A model generated the notes under the pieces. That model was not told the DNA's origin, ran no database searches, and saw nothing but the letters and a program-made list of their open reading frames with translations. Shown piece after piece: positions 1 to 7,106 of a stretch of 17,116 nt of DNA. A program made the translations under genes and the position numbers. The stretch's first letter is position 1. Each line of letters starts with the position of its first letter. Source of the DNA: Serratia sp. DD3 (GTDB taxonomy: Bacteria > Pseudomonadota > Gammaproteobacteria > Enterobacterales > Enterobacteriaceae); the NCBI RefSeq assembly GCF_000496755.2, contig NZ_AYKS02000072.1, positions 1 through 17,116 of the forward strand, written 5' to 3'.

Positions 1-740
1 GTAAATGTCCAGTTGCCATTGCCATCAATGACCACGCTGCCAATGGCACTACCGTTGTCATACACGGTGATGATGTTACCAGCGACACCTTTACCACTTA
101 AGGTAGGATGAGATTCATCTGTCTGGCCGCCGTTTTTAATTTGGCCCTGAATAGAACCCGTATGGTCAAGTGCACCGCCAATCGCCGGTTTTGCCGGAGG
201 GGTCGGTTCAGGGTCATTATTATCATCTTTACTACGGTTATGATAGGCAACCGCGGCCCCAGCGCCGATCGCTGTCGCTGCCGCCAGCCAACCCAAAAGA
301 CCAAACAGCGCATCCTGATTATCATCAGAAGCGACAAAAATGCCTTCACCACTGCCTTGAGATGGACCACCTAATGCGACAGGCGATGACTCACCATCAG
401 TAAAGAGATAGCCGTGCTCATAGCCTTCCCCGGACAAGGGAACATAGGCATACAGCTGGCCATCTTCAGCCATTCCCAGTAACACCGGGTTGTTGGCTTC
501 ACCATTAAAGTAGTCTTCAATAATAATACTGGCTTGTGTGTCCCCTTCCTGGATCACGTGCAACGCCTTGCCGACACGAACTAAAGTCACGTTCTCCGGA
601 GCAAAATCATTGCCTAGATTCTTTAAGACATATTTATTACCGCGAATTAATTTAACTTTTACTGCATTGTTGGCATTCGCGGTTAATAAACGGGTTTTCC
701 CTTCGCCATTGTTAACAGCCAAAACTATCGTTTGATCCAT
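1..740 (-). CDS. BapA-type large biofilm adhesin, N-terminal part (runs off left edge)
   Basis: This open frame begins with ATG at 740 and has no stop before the window edge, so about 246 residues are visible. GGAG lies about 10 nt before the start. Residues 1-130 resemble the BapA prefix domain: a beta-rich start (MDQTIVLAVNNGEGK) without a Sec signal peptide. A hydrophobic Ala/Gly segment follows at about 145-165 (LFGLLGWLAAATAIGAGAA), then a charged Asp/Asn/Pro linker (about 168-185). From about 195 a first bacterial Ig-like repeat starts (GGQTDESHPTLSGKG, then VTVYDNG-like and DGNGNW signatures). Proteins of this class are normally thousands of residues long, are secreted by a type I system through a C-terminal signal, and promote cell aggregation and biofilm. 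The secretion signal and any transporter genes lie outside the window, so type I secretion is inferred from family. The gene is monocistronic with respect to the upstream dms operon, from which it is separated by 464 bp. Confidence 0.8.
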   Translation of the reverse strand, partial: MDQTIVLAVNNGEGKTRLLTANANNAVKVKLIRGNKYVLKNLGNDFAPENVTLVRVGKALHVIQEGDTQASIIIEDYFNGEANNPVLLGMAEDGQLYAYVPLSGEGYEHGYLFTDGESSPVALGGPSQGSGEGIFVASDDNQDALFGLLGWLAAATAIGAGAAVAYHNRSKDDNNDPEPTPPAKPAIGGALDHTGSIQGQIKNGGQTDESHPTLSGKGVAGNIITVYDNGSAIGSVVIDGNGNWTF

Positions 741-1204
741 AACTTCGTAACTCCATTTGATATTTTAATGATGTTCTAACCTGACTCCGTGATGGTTCGG
801 CATCCCTTGGTGGAAACAGATATCGCACGCTATGTGGAGAACTGGTCAAAATGTAGACGCAGGACTGATAAAATAGCTTCTATTGTTGCTGAATAAGGCA
901 ACACAGTAAATTAAGAATATTCTGAAAGTTCAATATTCGGAACATTCAGAACATTCTTAGTATGTGGCTAAAGTTGTAAGTAAAAACAACAGGCTTTTCA
1001 GTAAGCAATAACCCTGTGCCTTGGATGGACTGGGGCTCGCAGGTGGCTACGCGCGGCAAGTGATAATGGGTAGGTTTTCAGCAGAATCAGTAACAGTGCC
1101 TGATGGATGACAACCTGCTGGTGATAAAAAAACAAGTCTGATTTGACGTTTCACACCGACAGTAACTTGAATAACAACTGTCATCGTTGTTTTGGAGTTT
1201 ATCG
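741..1204. other. Intergenic region between the napF-like gene and the bap-like gene
   Basis: No credible gene is visible here. It holds the 5' control region of the bap-like adhesin, including the inverted Rcs-like boxes at 912-959. A small 6-bp stem with an 8-nt loop lies at 884-903 (TGTTGC/GCAACA), and a weak one at 1173-1191 (AACAAC/GTTGTT) just after the napF-like stop. Neither has a T tract on the minus strand, so I could not identify a convincing intrinsic terminator for the dms operon. A possible -10 (TATTTT on the minus strand, 870-875) has no well-spaced -35. Confidence 0.5.
912..959. promoter_or_regulatory. Inverted pair of RcsAB-box-like operators upstream of the bap-like adhesin
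   Basis: Positions 912-926 on the plus strand read TAAGAATATTCTGAA, which fits every position of the published RcsAB box TRVGAAWAWTSYGNR. Positions 945-959 read on the minus strand give TAAGAATGTTCTGAA, one mismatch to the same consensus. The two boxes form an inverted repeat with 18 bp between them, and that spacer itself contains GTTC-N8-GAAC (928-943). The pair lies about 170-220 bp before the adhesin ATG. The sequence match is direct observation. Binding by RcsB, with or without RcsA, is inference. As RNA or cruciform DNA the same 48 bases could also form one hairpin, but there is no T tract to make it a terminator. Confidence 0.5.
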
Positions 1205-1768
1205 TTATTCTGGCAAACATTTTTCGCCCGTAGGTATCAACATGATATGGCCATGAAAACAGGATAATTTACACATCCCACACCCATTGCAACAGGCATC
1301 ATCATACTGTAATTGGCGAACACCACGGTCATCCAGCTGAAAGGCCAGCGCCTGCTGCGGGCAATTAATGACACACATCTGGCAACTATCCTGACGCCCC
1401 AGACAACTTTGGCTGATCTGCGGGCGTAGTAGCGTATCGCAGGGCATAATGTTACGTAGCGCTCCAGTCTGGCAAGCTGCGGTACATTTCAGGCAGAAGT
1501 CACACTCGGTAAAATCGATGTTCAGGACCACTTGGTCTTGTTCTACGCTCAATAAGCCATACGGACAACGATTCACACACTCACCACAACCATTACAGGT
1601 GGCATTAAATAATATTTCTGGCAGCGACTGAGGGGGACGAGCCACCCTCGGTAAAGGTAAAACCGCCGCAACCGGCTCCGATAGGGCTTGGCTGCGTTGC
1701 AACCAACCGGTCAACAATCTGCGCCGGCTGGCACCTTGCCGAGAGAGTGGTTGGCTGCTGCTTTTCAT
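1205..1768 (-). CDS. NapF-like ferredoxin, last gene of the dms operon
   Basis: A 187-residue cytoplasmic-type iron-sulfur protein. The N-terminus has ASRRRLLTGW, resembling the start of NapF rather than a true exported Tat signal, since no hydrophobic stretch follows. Four cysteine clusters are visible: CNGCGECVNRCP, CDFCLKCTAACQ, C-x6-CQMCVINCP, and CNGCGMCKLSCF. This suits four 4Fe-4S centres, and the third has the longer first spacing also seen in NapF. NapF is known to help insert Fe-S or mature the catalytic subunit NapA in the cytoplasm. A matching role for DmsA is inferred from operon position. The ATG at 1768 overlaps the dmsD stop by one base (TGATG), indicating translational coupling, and this decides the start over a longer frame that begins at 1912. 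Because the assembly target is unproven, I do not assign the napF symbol. Confidence 0.85.
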   Translation of the reverse strand: MKSSSQPLSRQGASRRRLLTGWLQRSQALSEPVAAVLPLPRVARPPQSLPEILFNATCNGCGECVNRCPYGLLSVEQDQVVLNIDFTECDFCLKCTAACQTGALRNIMPCDTLLRPQISQSCLGRQDSCQMCVINCPQQALAFQLDDRGVRQLQYDDACCNGCGMCKLSCFHGHIMLIPTGEKCLPE

Positions 1769-2376
1769 CAGTAATAGAGCTCTAATGTGGCAATGGGCTC
1801 TGGACAATCCGCTGCCCACCCTGCCAATGTCACCTGAGCCAACTGCGCAACACCTTGATAGAAAGGATGCCCAGCATGTTGTTGCAACAGTTCCAGATAA
1901 CGCGGGGCCCAAGGCAACAAATGTTGCGCTATCAAAGCAGCAATCCGCTTTTCTTGCTGCTCTTCTGCCAACCAGGCGGTCATCATCAGCAAAGTGCCAA
2001 TATGATCTTCCGGTTCATTGTGTTGCCGTTGAGCTTCAATGCCCTGCACCCGTAACCATTGGCGCAAACGCAGCGTCGAATCACCAAATAAGACGCACTC
2101 TTTATCCAGATAAACCGAACCCCAAGGTGGAGCCGGTAACGCATAAGGGCCAACAAACAGACGTTGATAAGCCTCTTCCAGCGTTTCTGGCAGATCCCCC
2201 GCCAGCCCTTGGGCAATCAAATCTGCCGCCTGCTGGCCACCGGGATAAGGCCATTCTGCCAGCCATTGTGGATCGGCCAGGTATTCCAGTAAGGGCGAAC
2301 ACTCTGGGCTATCAGGTGGCGCATACAGCAAAATACCCATCACACGCCCTGTTAACGCTATTTTTTCCAGCATCAT
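1768..2376 (-). CDS. dmsD: DmsD/TorD-family chaperone for DMSO reductase
   Basis: A 202-residue, largely helical protein with no signal peptide. It matches E. coli DmsD along its length as recalled. Landmarks are the motif RLFVGPYALPAPPWGSVYLD at about 72-91, LFGDSTL at 96-102, the family signature NEPEDHIG at 120-127, and HPFY at about 170. TorD-family proteins bind the twin-arginine leader of their partner enzyme, delaying Tat export until the molybdopterin cofactor is loaded. Here the partner should be DmsA. In E. coli dmsD belongs to the ynf operon, whereas here it follows dmsC directly. Two adjacent ATG codons are possible starts (2376 or 2373), with TGGAG about 11 nt upstream. The gene is separated from dmsC by 47 bp that contain a GC-rich hairpin, and it overlaps the next gene by one base. 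Confidence 0.9.
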   Translation of the reverse strand: MMLEKIALTGRVMGILLYAPPDSPECSPLLEYLADPQWLAEWPYPGGQQAADLIAQGLAGDLPETLEEAYQRLFVGPYALPAPPWGSVYLDKECVLFGDSTLRLRQWLRVQGIEAQRQHNEPEDHIGTLLMMTAWLAEEQQEKRIAALIAQHLLPWAPRYLELLQQHAGHPFYQGVAQLAQVTLAGWAADCPEPIATLELYY

Positions 2377-2394
2377 AAATCGAACTTCTCCACA

Positions 2395-2412
2395 GGCGCA
2401 GCACGCTGCGCC
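2395..2412 (-). other. GC-rich hairpin in the dmsC-dmsD gap
   Basis: GGCGCAG-CACG-CTGCGCC is a perfect 7-bp stem with a 4-nt loop, placed between the dmsC stop and the dmsD start. No T tract follows on the minus strand, so it is not a typical intrinsic terminator. It could be an mRNA-processing or stabilising element that separates the abundant structural-subunit mRNA from the chaperone mRNA. That role is inference. Confidence 0.5.
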
Positions 2413-2423
2413 TAGATTAAATA

Positions 2424-3284
2424 TTAACCCGCCACGGCCATACCAACCGTCATATGCAGGCCGTAAAACACACCGCGACCGATCATCTCACCGGCAAACA
2501 CCAATACCAGGCCCAAGGTCAACCCCATTACCCCCGCGTTACCACGACGCAACTGCGGGCAAATCCAGCAACCCAGGCCCAGTACCAGCAGCACTAACCG
2601 CCAGACCATCAACTGACCATAGTTTGGAACCAGAGCGGAAGCCTGCTGTACCGAACTGCTGATCATTGCCAGTTCACTGCCCTGTAACAACGCTGAGCAG
2701 AGGCTGAGTAACAGCGCCAACACACTGACCAGCATCAGATGACCGCGACCCGACACTTCCAGCCCGGCGACGCGTAACAACAAGACACCCAGTAAGGGCC
2801 CACCGATAAACACCGACAGGAAGAAGTTGAGTGTGGTATAGCCGTTATGCCAGGTCGGTACCGTATCAATCTGATAGACCCGCGTCATGGCATAGACAAA
2901 CAGCAGGCCCAGTACCATCGTAAGCATCAACCAGACTTTCCCCAGCCCCTGTGGCATTTTTTTCAGTATTGTCAAAAGCCAATACAGTCCGCCCACTGCA
3001 AAGAATAGCGAACCGCTGGCAATCTCGTTACTCAAGGCCGACTCACCCACACGGTTTAAAGAATTGAACGCCCTGACAGGCGAGCCCAGGTGCATCACCG
3101 AGGCGATAAAGGCCATCCCCATCAGCAACCAGAGGAAAAACATTGAACGGTGCACCGCCTTGCTCTGGCGATCGGTAAGATTACCGGCAATGATGGCAAG
3201 ACCCATCACGATTACGCCCCCCACGACAAACTGCCCCAAGACGGTAAACACCATCAGCGGCCATTCATGCCATCCCGTTCCCAT
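2424..3284 (-). CDS. dmsC: DMSO reductase membrane anchor subunit DmsC
   Basis: A 286-residue hydrophobic protein, nearly the length of E. coli DmsC (287), with about eight membrane-spanning segments. It begins MGTGWHEWPLMVFTVLGQ, then contains HLGSPVRAFNSLNRVGESAL and ends GRGVFYGLHMTVGMAV; all three stretches are family landmarks. DmsC anchors DmsAB to the inner membrane and oxidises menaquinol, passing electrons to the Fe-S clusters of DmsB. The ATG at 3284 lies one base beyond the dmsB stop, with a strong AAGGAGG inside the dmsB 3' end. This rules out the longer frame starting at 3347. Confidence 0.95.
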   Translation of the reverse strand: MGTGWHEWPLMVFTVLGQFVVGGVIVMGLAIIAGNLTDRQSKAVHRSMFFLWLLMGMAFIASVMHLGSPVRAFNSLNRVGESALSNEIASGSLFFAVGGLYWLLTILKKMPQGLGKVWLMLTMVLGLLFVYAMTRVYQIDTVPTWHNGYTTLNFFLSVFIGGPLLGVLLLRVAGLEVSGRGHLMLVSVLALLLSLCSALLQGSELAMISSSVQQASALVPNYGQLMVWRLVLLVLGLGCWICPQLRRGNAGVMGLTLGLVLVFAGEMIGRGVFYGLHMTVGMAVAG

Positions 3285-3285
3285 T

Positions 3286-3903
3286 TTAAACCTCCTTCGG
3301 ATTAGCCAGATGGCCGGTAGTGTCGCCACTCGGGCGGCTGTTGGCATTAGGTTTCAGCACAATACAGGGCTGGGTAAAATGCGCGGCAGGTAAAGGTGCC
3401 ACCTCAGCCAAGGTGCCATGTTGCTTTCGCAGTTCCTCAATCGGGCCGAAGTCCAGCGCCCGTAGCGGACAAGACTCGACACAGATAGGTTTTTTGCCCT
3501 CAGCAACGCGCTCATAGCAACCATCACATTTGGTCATATGGCCTTTGGCTTCATTGTATTGCGGCGCACTATAGGGGCACGCCATATGGCAATAGCGGCA
3601 GCCAATACAAATCTCTTTATTGACCACCACAAAGCCATCTTCCCGCTTATGCATCGCCCCACTCGGGCACACCTTGGTACAGGCAGGGTCTTCACAGTGG
3701 TTACAGGCAATCGACAGATAGTAGGCAAAGACGTTCTGGTGCCAGACCCCATTGTCCTCTTGCCAATCACCCCCCGCGTATTCATAGATACGGCGAAAAC
3801 TGACTTCCGGCGTCAGGTTTTTATAGTCTTTACATGCCAACTCACAGGTTTTGCAGCCGGTGCAACGACTTGAGTCGATATAGAATCCATATTGCGTAGT
3901 CAT
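3286..3903 (-). CDS. dmsB: DMSO reductase iron-sulfur subunit DmsB
   Basis: A 205-residue electron-transfer subunit, the same length as E. coli DmsB and nearly identical to it as recalled. Sixteen cysteines form four ferredoxin-type groups: C14/17/20/24 (CTGCKTCELAC), C67/70/75/79 (CNHCEDPACTKVC), C99/102/105/109 (CIGCRYCHMAC), and C126/129/141/145. They hold four 4Fe-4S clusters that carry electrons from DmsC to the molybdenum centre of DmsA. The C-terminus retains NANSRPSGDTTGHLANPKEV. The protein has no signal of its own, and family members travel with DmsA through Tat. The ATG at 3903 has AAGGAGT about 8 nt upstream, overlapping the dmsA stop. The longer frame from 3927 is therefore unlikely. 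Confidence 0.96.
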   Translation of the reverse strand: MTTQYGFYIDSSRCTGCKTCELACKDYKNLTPEVSFRRIYEYAGGDWQEDNGVWHQNVFAYYLSIACNHCEDPACTKVCPSGAMHKREDGFVVVNKEICIGCRYCHMACPYSAPQYNEAKGHMTKCDGCYERVAEGKKPICVESCPLRALDFGPIEELRKQHGTLAEVAPLPAAHFTQPCIVLKPNANSRPSGDTTGHLANPKEV

Positions 3904-3913
3904 CAGCGACTCC

Positions 3914-6373
3914 TTAAAGTTTGGCAACCTGCACCAGGTTGGTATGGGAAGGGTTGCCTTTGGCTAGTGGCGAGGGTCGCTGGGTCGTCAACACGTTAAT
4001 GCTGCCTGCATGGTCAATTTTATTGCCATCAGGTGCGTACCAAGCGCCCTCTCCCAATGCCACCACCCCTGGGCGCATACGCGGTGTTACTTTGGCATTA
4101 ATACGTACTTCACCACGGTCATTGTAAATGCGGATCAGATCACCATTGGCGATACCGCGAGACTCGGCATCAATCGGGTTAATCCACATTTCCTGGCGGC
4201 AAGACGCTTTCAGAACATCCACATTTCCGTAGGTTGAGTGGGTCCTGGCCTTATAATGGAAACCGGTCATCTGTAGTGGATATTGGCTACTCAATGGATC
4301 ACTGGGGCTTTCAAATCCCGCCGTATAAATCGGTAATGGATGAATAACATCCCCTTTTTCCAATTCCCAGGTCGCTGCCACTTCGGCTAACTGAGCGGAG
4401 TAGATCTCAATTTTGCCAGAAGGTGTCGTTAGTGGATTGGCTTGCGGGTCAGCGCGGAATGCTTTGTAAGCGACATGGTGACCCTCTGGATCGCGCTGTT
4501 TAAAGATCCCTTGCTCAAGGAACTGTTCAAACTCGGGTAATGCCGGGATTGCCTGGCGGGATTGTTGATACAGATAGCGCAACCACTCTTCCTGTGTACG
4601 CCCTTCGGTAAAGAGTTGCTCAACCCCCATACGGCGGGCGATCTCGCTGGTCATCTCATAGATGTTTTTGCACTCACCAATCGGCTTGATGGCCTGATCA
4701 GCAAAAATGACATACCCCATATTCCCGCTGGAGGCATCAAGACAAAAATCCTGCTGTTCCGAGGCCGTACAATCGGGGAGGACCAGGTCGGCATATTTCG
4801 CCGATGAGGTCATGTGATTATCGATCACCACGATCATTTCGCACTTCTTCTCATCCTGCAGAATGTCATGGGTGCGGTTAATCTGTGAGTGCTGATTAAT
4901 CAGGCAGTTACCAGCATAATTCCAGACAAATTTGATAGGAACATCCAATTTATCCTTACCACGCACGCCATCACGTTTGGCGGTCATTTCTGGCCCACGC
5001 AAGATGGCATCGGTCCAAAGAAACATGGAGATACTGGTTTTTACCGGGTTAGTTAGCGTTGGCATCCGCACAAAGGGTAATGAATATGACCCTTCACGAG
5101 CGCCACTGTTACCGCCATTAATGCCCACATTACCGGTCAATATGGGCAACATGGCAATGGCACGGGAAGTCAGCTCACCATTGGCCTGGCGTTGTGGCCC
5201 CCACCCCTGGCAAATATAAGCGGGCTTGATGCTGCCAATTTCACGGGCCAGTTTGATAATGCGATCAGCTGGAATGCCGGTAATCTGCGCCGCCCAAGCG
5301 GGGGTCTTCGCGATGCCGTCCTCCCCCTGCCCAAGAATATACGCCTTATAGTGGCTATTCGCTGGTGCACCGGCCGGTAAGGTTTTTTCGTCATAACCGA
5401 TGCAATATTTATCCAGGAAAGGTTGGTCTACCAGATTCTCAGTAATCAGCACATGTGCCAGCCCGGCGACCAGAGCGGCATCGGTCCCTGGACGAATGGG
5501 GATCCACTCATCTTCACGGCCTGCTGCGGTATCGGTATAGCGAGGATCAATAACAATCATCCGGGCATTGGAACGCTCACGCGCCTGCTCCAGCAAGTAG
5601 GTCACCCCACCCCCGCTCATCCGTGTTTCCCCAGGGTTATTACCGAACATCACCACCAGTTTGCTGTTTTCGATATCCGTCGGGCTATTACCGTCAGCCC
5701 AACCGCCATAGGTGTAATTCAACCCCATCGCAATCTGCGCCGTACTGTAATCGCCATAGTGGTTCAAATAGCCGCCGCAGCAATTCATTAAGCGGGCAAT
5801 CAGCGTTGCACCGGGGGGCCAGGAACGGGTCATGGTCCCCCCCAAGGTCCCGGTACCATAATTCAGATAAATAGCTTCATTACCATAATCTTTTATTATG
5901 CGTTTCAGGTTATCGCTAATTAGCGTAAAGGCTTCATCCCAACTGATACGTTTAAATTTGCCCTCTCCCCGCTTACCGACACGCAGCATGGGATACTGCA
6001 GCCGATCAGGGTTATAAACACGGCGGCGCATAGAACGCCCACGCAGACAGGCTCGTACCTGATGCAATCCTTGATAGGCATCATCGCCCGTATTGTCCGT
6101 TTCAACATATTTGATGGCACCATCAACAATATGCATCCGCAATGGGCAACGGCTACCACAGTTAACGGTGCAGGCACTCCATACCACTTTCTCTTCCGGC
6201 TTAGGGACCGCTGCCCCTGGGGTTACCCCATTTTCTGCCTTTACCTGGCGGCTAAATGGCAAAGTGACACCACCAACGGCCAAGGCAAGCCCGCCAATGG
6301 CGCTATTTTTAACCAACTTTCGCCTGGAACATTGTAGGCCAGACAGCGGTTTTTTTTCGGATTCATTCATCAT
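3914..6373 (-). CDS. dmsA: DMSO reductase catalytic subunit DmsA, Tat-exported
   Basis: An 819-residue molybdopterin oxidoreductase closely matching E. coli DmsA. The N-terminus carries a twin-arginine signal (CSRRKLVKNSAIGG at about 15-28, then a hydrophobic core and an Ala-rich end near 46). The FS0 Fe-S site is C68-x3-C72-x3-C76 (CTVNCGSRC) with C109. GGTMTRSWPPG at about 178-188 includes Ser184, the expected Mo ligand of the DMSO reductase family. NYAGNCLINQHSQINRTHD and NVLTTQRPSPLAKGNPSHTN near the C-terminus are cofactor-domain landmarks. The enzyme reduces DMSO and amine N-oxides as anaerobic electron acceptors, using electrons supplied by DmsB. Two ATG codons are adjacent (6373 and 6370), preceded by a weak GAGTG. 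The gene is first in the dmsABCD-napF-like operon, and dmsB begins 10 bp downstream. Confidence 0.97.
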   Translation of the reverse strand: MMNESEKKPLSGLQCSRRKLVKNSAIGGLALAVGGVTLPFSRQVKAENGVTPGAAVPKPEEKVVWSACTVNCGSRCPLRMHIVDGAIKYVETDNTGDDAYQGLHQVRACLRGRSMRRRVYNPDRLQYPMLRVGKRGEGKFKRISWDEAFTLISDNLKRIIKDYGNEAIYLNYGTGTLGGTMTRSWPPGATLIARLMNCCGGYLNHYGDYSTAQIAMGLNYTYGGWADGNSPTDIENSKLVVMFGNNPGETRMSGGGVTYLLEQARERSNARMIVIDPRYTDTAAGREDEWIPIRPGTDAALVAGLAHVLITENLVDQPFLDKYCIGYDEKTLPAGAPANSHYKAYILGQGEDGIAKTPAWAAQITGIPADRIIKLAREIGSIKPAYICQGWGPQRQANGELTSRAIAMLPILTGNVGINGGNSGAREGSYSLPFVRMPTLTNPVKTSISMFLWTDAILRGPEMTAKRDGVRGKDKLDVPIKFVWNYAGNCLINQHSQINRTHDILQDEKKCEMIVVIDNHMTSSAKYADLVLPDCTASEQQDFCLDASSGNMGYVIFADQAIKPIGECKNIYEMTSEIARRMGVEQLFTEGRTQEEWLRYLYQQSRQAIPALPEFEQFLEQGIFKQRDPEGHHVAYKAFRADPQANPLTTPSGKIEIYSAQLAEVAATWELEKGDVIHPLPIYTAGFESPSDPLSSQYPLQMTGFHYKARTHSTYGNVDVLKASCRQEMWINPIDAESRGIANGDLIRIYNDRGEVRINAKVTPRMRPGVVALGEGAWYAPDGNKIDHAGSINVLTTQRPSPLAKGNPSHTNLVQVAKL

Positions 6374-6724
6374 GTTTCACTCTGGGTTGGTAAAATCATT
6401 CAGTAGAAATGGTAATAAAACGGCGATGCCTAGAGTCATTTAACTTACTGAAAAGTAACAAACTCGTTGTTTTGATGGTGTCCTTACCCCATTAAAATAG
6501 GAGTAAGTGACAAATCTACTGGGACTAATCGGTCAATAACCGGTTTGAGTAACGCCAAAAGAAAAATCACAGTATCGTGACTTCAATAGATTTGAGTACT
6601 GCCTGCTGAAACTTTAAATAAATAAAACTAATAAGTCAGTCACGGCTGCAGTCAACACACCAGTAACTTGAACAGACCTAGGCACAAAAAGACAGATGAA
6701 ATATTTTCACTATGATCTGTACTT
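6374..6724 (-). other. Long predicted 5' leader of the dms operon
   Basis: If transcription starts at about 6724, as the FNR site geometry predicts, the dms mRNA has a leader of about 350 nt. No coding sequence of note is seen in it. An 8-bp inverted repeat (CAAATCTA at 6510-6517 and TAGATTTG at 6587-6594) closes a 69-nt loop. Inside that loop is a shorter palindrome, TCAC-AGTATC-GTGA (6567-6580). I could not match the leader to a known riboswitch such as the Moco RNA. Confidence 0.35.
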
Positions 6725-6730
6725 TGCAGC

Positions 6731-6772
6731 ACTATCCACCAAAATAGGGCGCACCACTTTGCTCACAATCAA
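6731..6772 (-). promoter_or_regulatory. Candidate FNR-dependent promoter of the dms operon
   Basis: Read on the minus strand, 6772-6759 is TTGATTGTGAGCAA, which matches 9 of 10 defined bases of the FNR consensus TTGAT-N4-ATCAA. A -10-like hexamer GATAGT (6736-6731) is centred 32 bp downstream. This is exactly the distance expected for a class II FNR site centred at -41.5, and it would put the start on an A at about 6724. FNR control is established for dmsA in E. coli. The -10 matches only 4 of 6 bases, and the site is 386 bp from the ATG, so this is a strong candidate rather than a certainty. Confidence 0.55.
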
Positions 6773-6894
6773 TAAAACGCTGATATTTCAGCCATTATTG
6801 ATAATGATTTTTATTTCAGTGATAGGTTCTGAGTTTTGCCCTACGCTGGCTAGCTGGTGGGTCAAGATAACGGGTGGGTAATGACACCCCAGGT

Positions 6895-7087
6895 GCTATT
6901 CGCGCCTAAATAATCGTGCCTACAGCCGCTTCACATTAGCATCTGGCTGGTGGGTATGATGCGGAACGCTGACACGCCGTAAACCCGTCCCTGGGGGCTC
7001 GTATCGCGCGTCCATGCGCTCAACGGTCAGCTAACCTGCATCATACCCATCTGTAGCACAATTAGGGGCAGCTATTTAGGGTATAGC
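6895..7087. repeat. Extended imperfect palindrome downstream of the fimbrial operon
   Basis: Nested inverted repeats share one centre: GCTAT 6895-6899 / ATAGC 7083-7087; CCTAAATA 6905-6912 / TATTTAGG 7073-7080; GTGCCTACAG 6917-6926 / CTGTAGCAC 7051-7059 (one bulge); TGGGTATGATGC 6951-6962 / GCATCATACCCA 7038-7049; GCTGAC 6968-6973 / GTCAGC 7026-7031. The result is a hairpin-forming unit of about 175-190 bp, placed 20 bp after the adhesin stop. Its size and position suggest a Yersinia miniature palindromic repeat (YPAL-like) acting as a transcript end or mRNA 3' stabiliser. The family assignment is from memory and uncertain; the palindrome itself is directly visible. Together with the dms promoter and leader it accounts for the 733-bp gap between dmsA and the fimbrial adhesin. 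Confidence 0.6.
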
Positions 7088-7106
7088 GGTATCGGGAAGA
7101 GGATGT

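Noticed and set aside
108..403. Plus-strand frames of 77-88 codons near the left edge
   Set aside because: They are antisense to the Bap-like adhesin, whose linker and Ig-like repeat are recognisable on the minus strand.
1785..2378. 197-codon plus-strand frame
   Set aside because: It lies wholly antisense to dmsD, whose protein is clearly recognisable. The plus-strand translation shows no family features.
6545..6558. TTGAGTAACGCCAA as a second FNR site
   Set aside because: Only 7 of 10 defined bases match, and there is no -10 at the right distance. The 6759-6772 site is much better.
6567..6580. TCAC-N6-GTGA as a CRP site
   Set aside because: CRP sites read TGTGA-N6-TCACA. Here the half-sites face the opposite way.
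6696..6881. 61-codon plus-strand frame between dmsA and the fimbrial operon
   Set aside because: It has no ribosome site and no recognisable domain, and it overlaps the candidate FNR promoter. It is likely chance.
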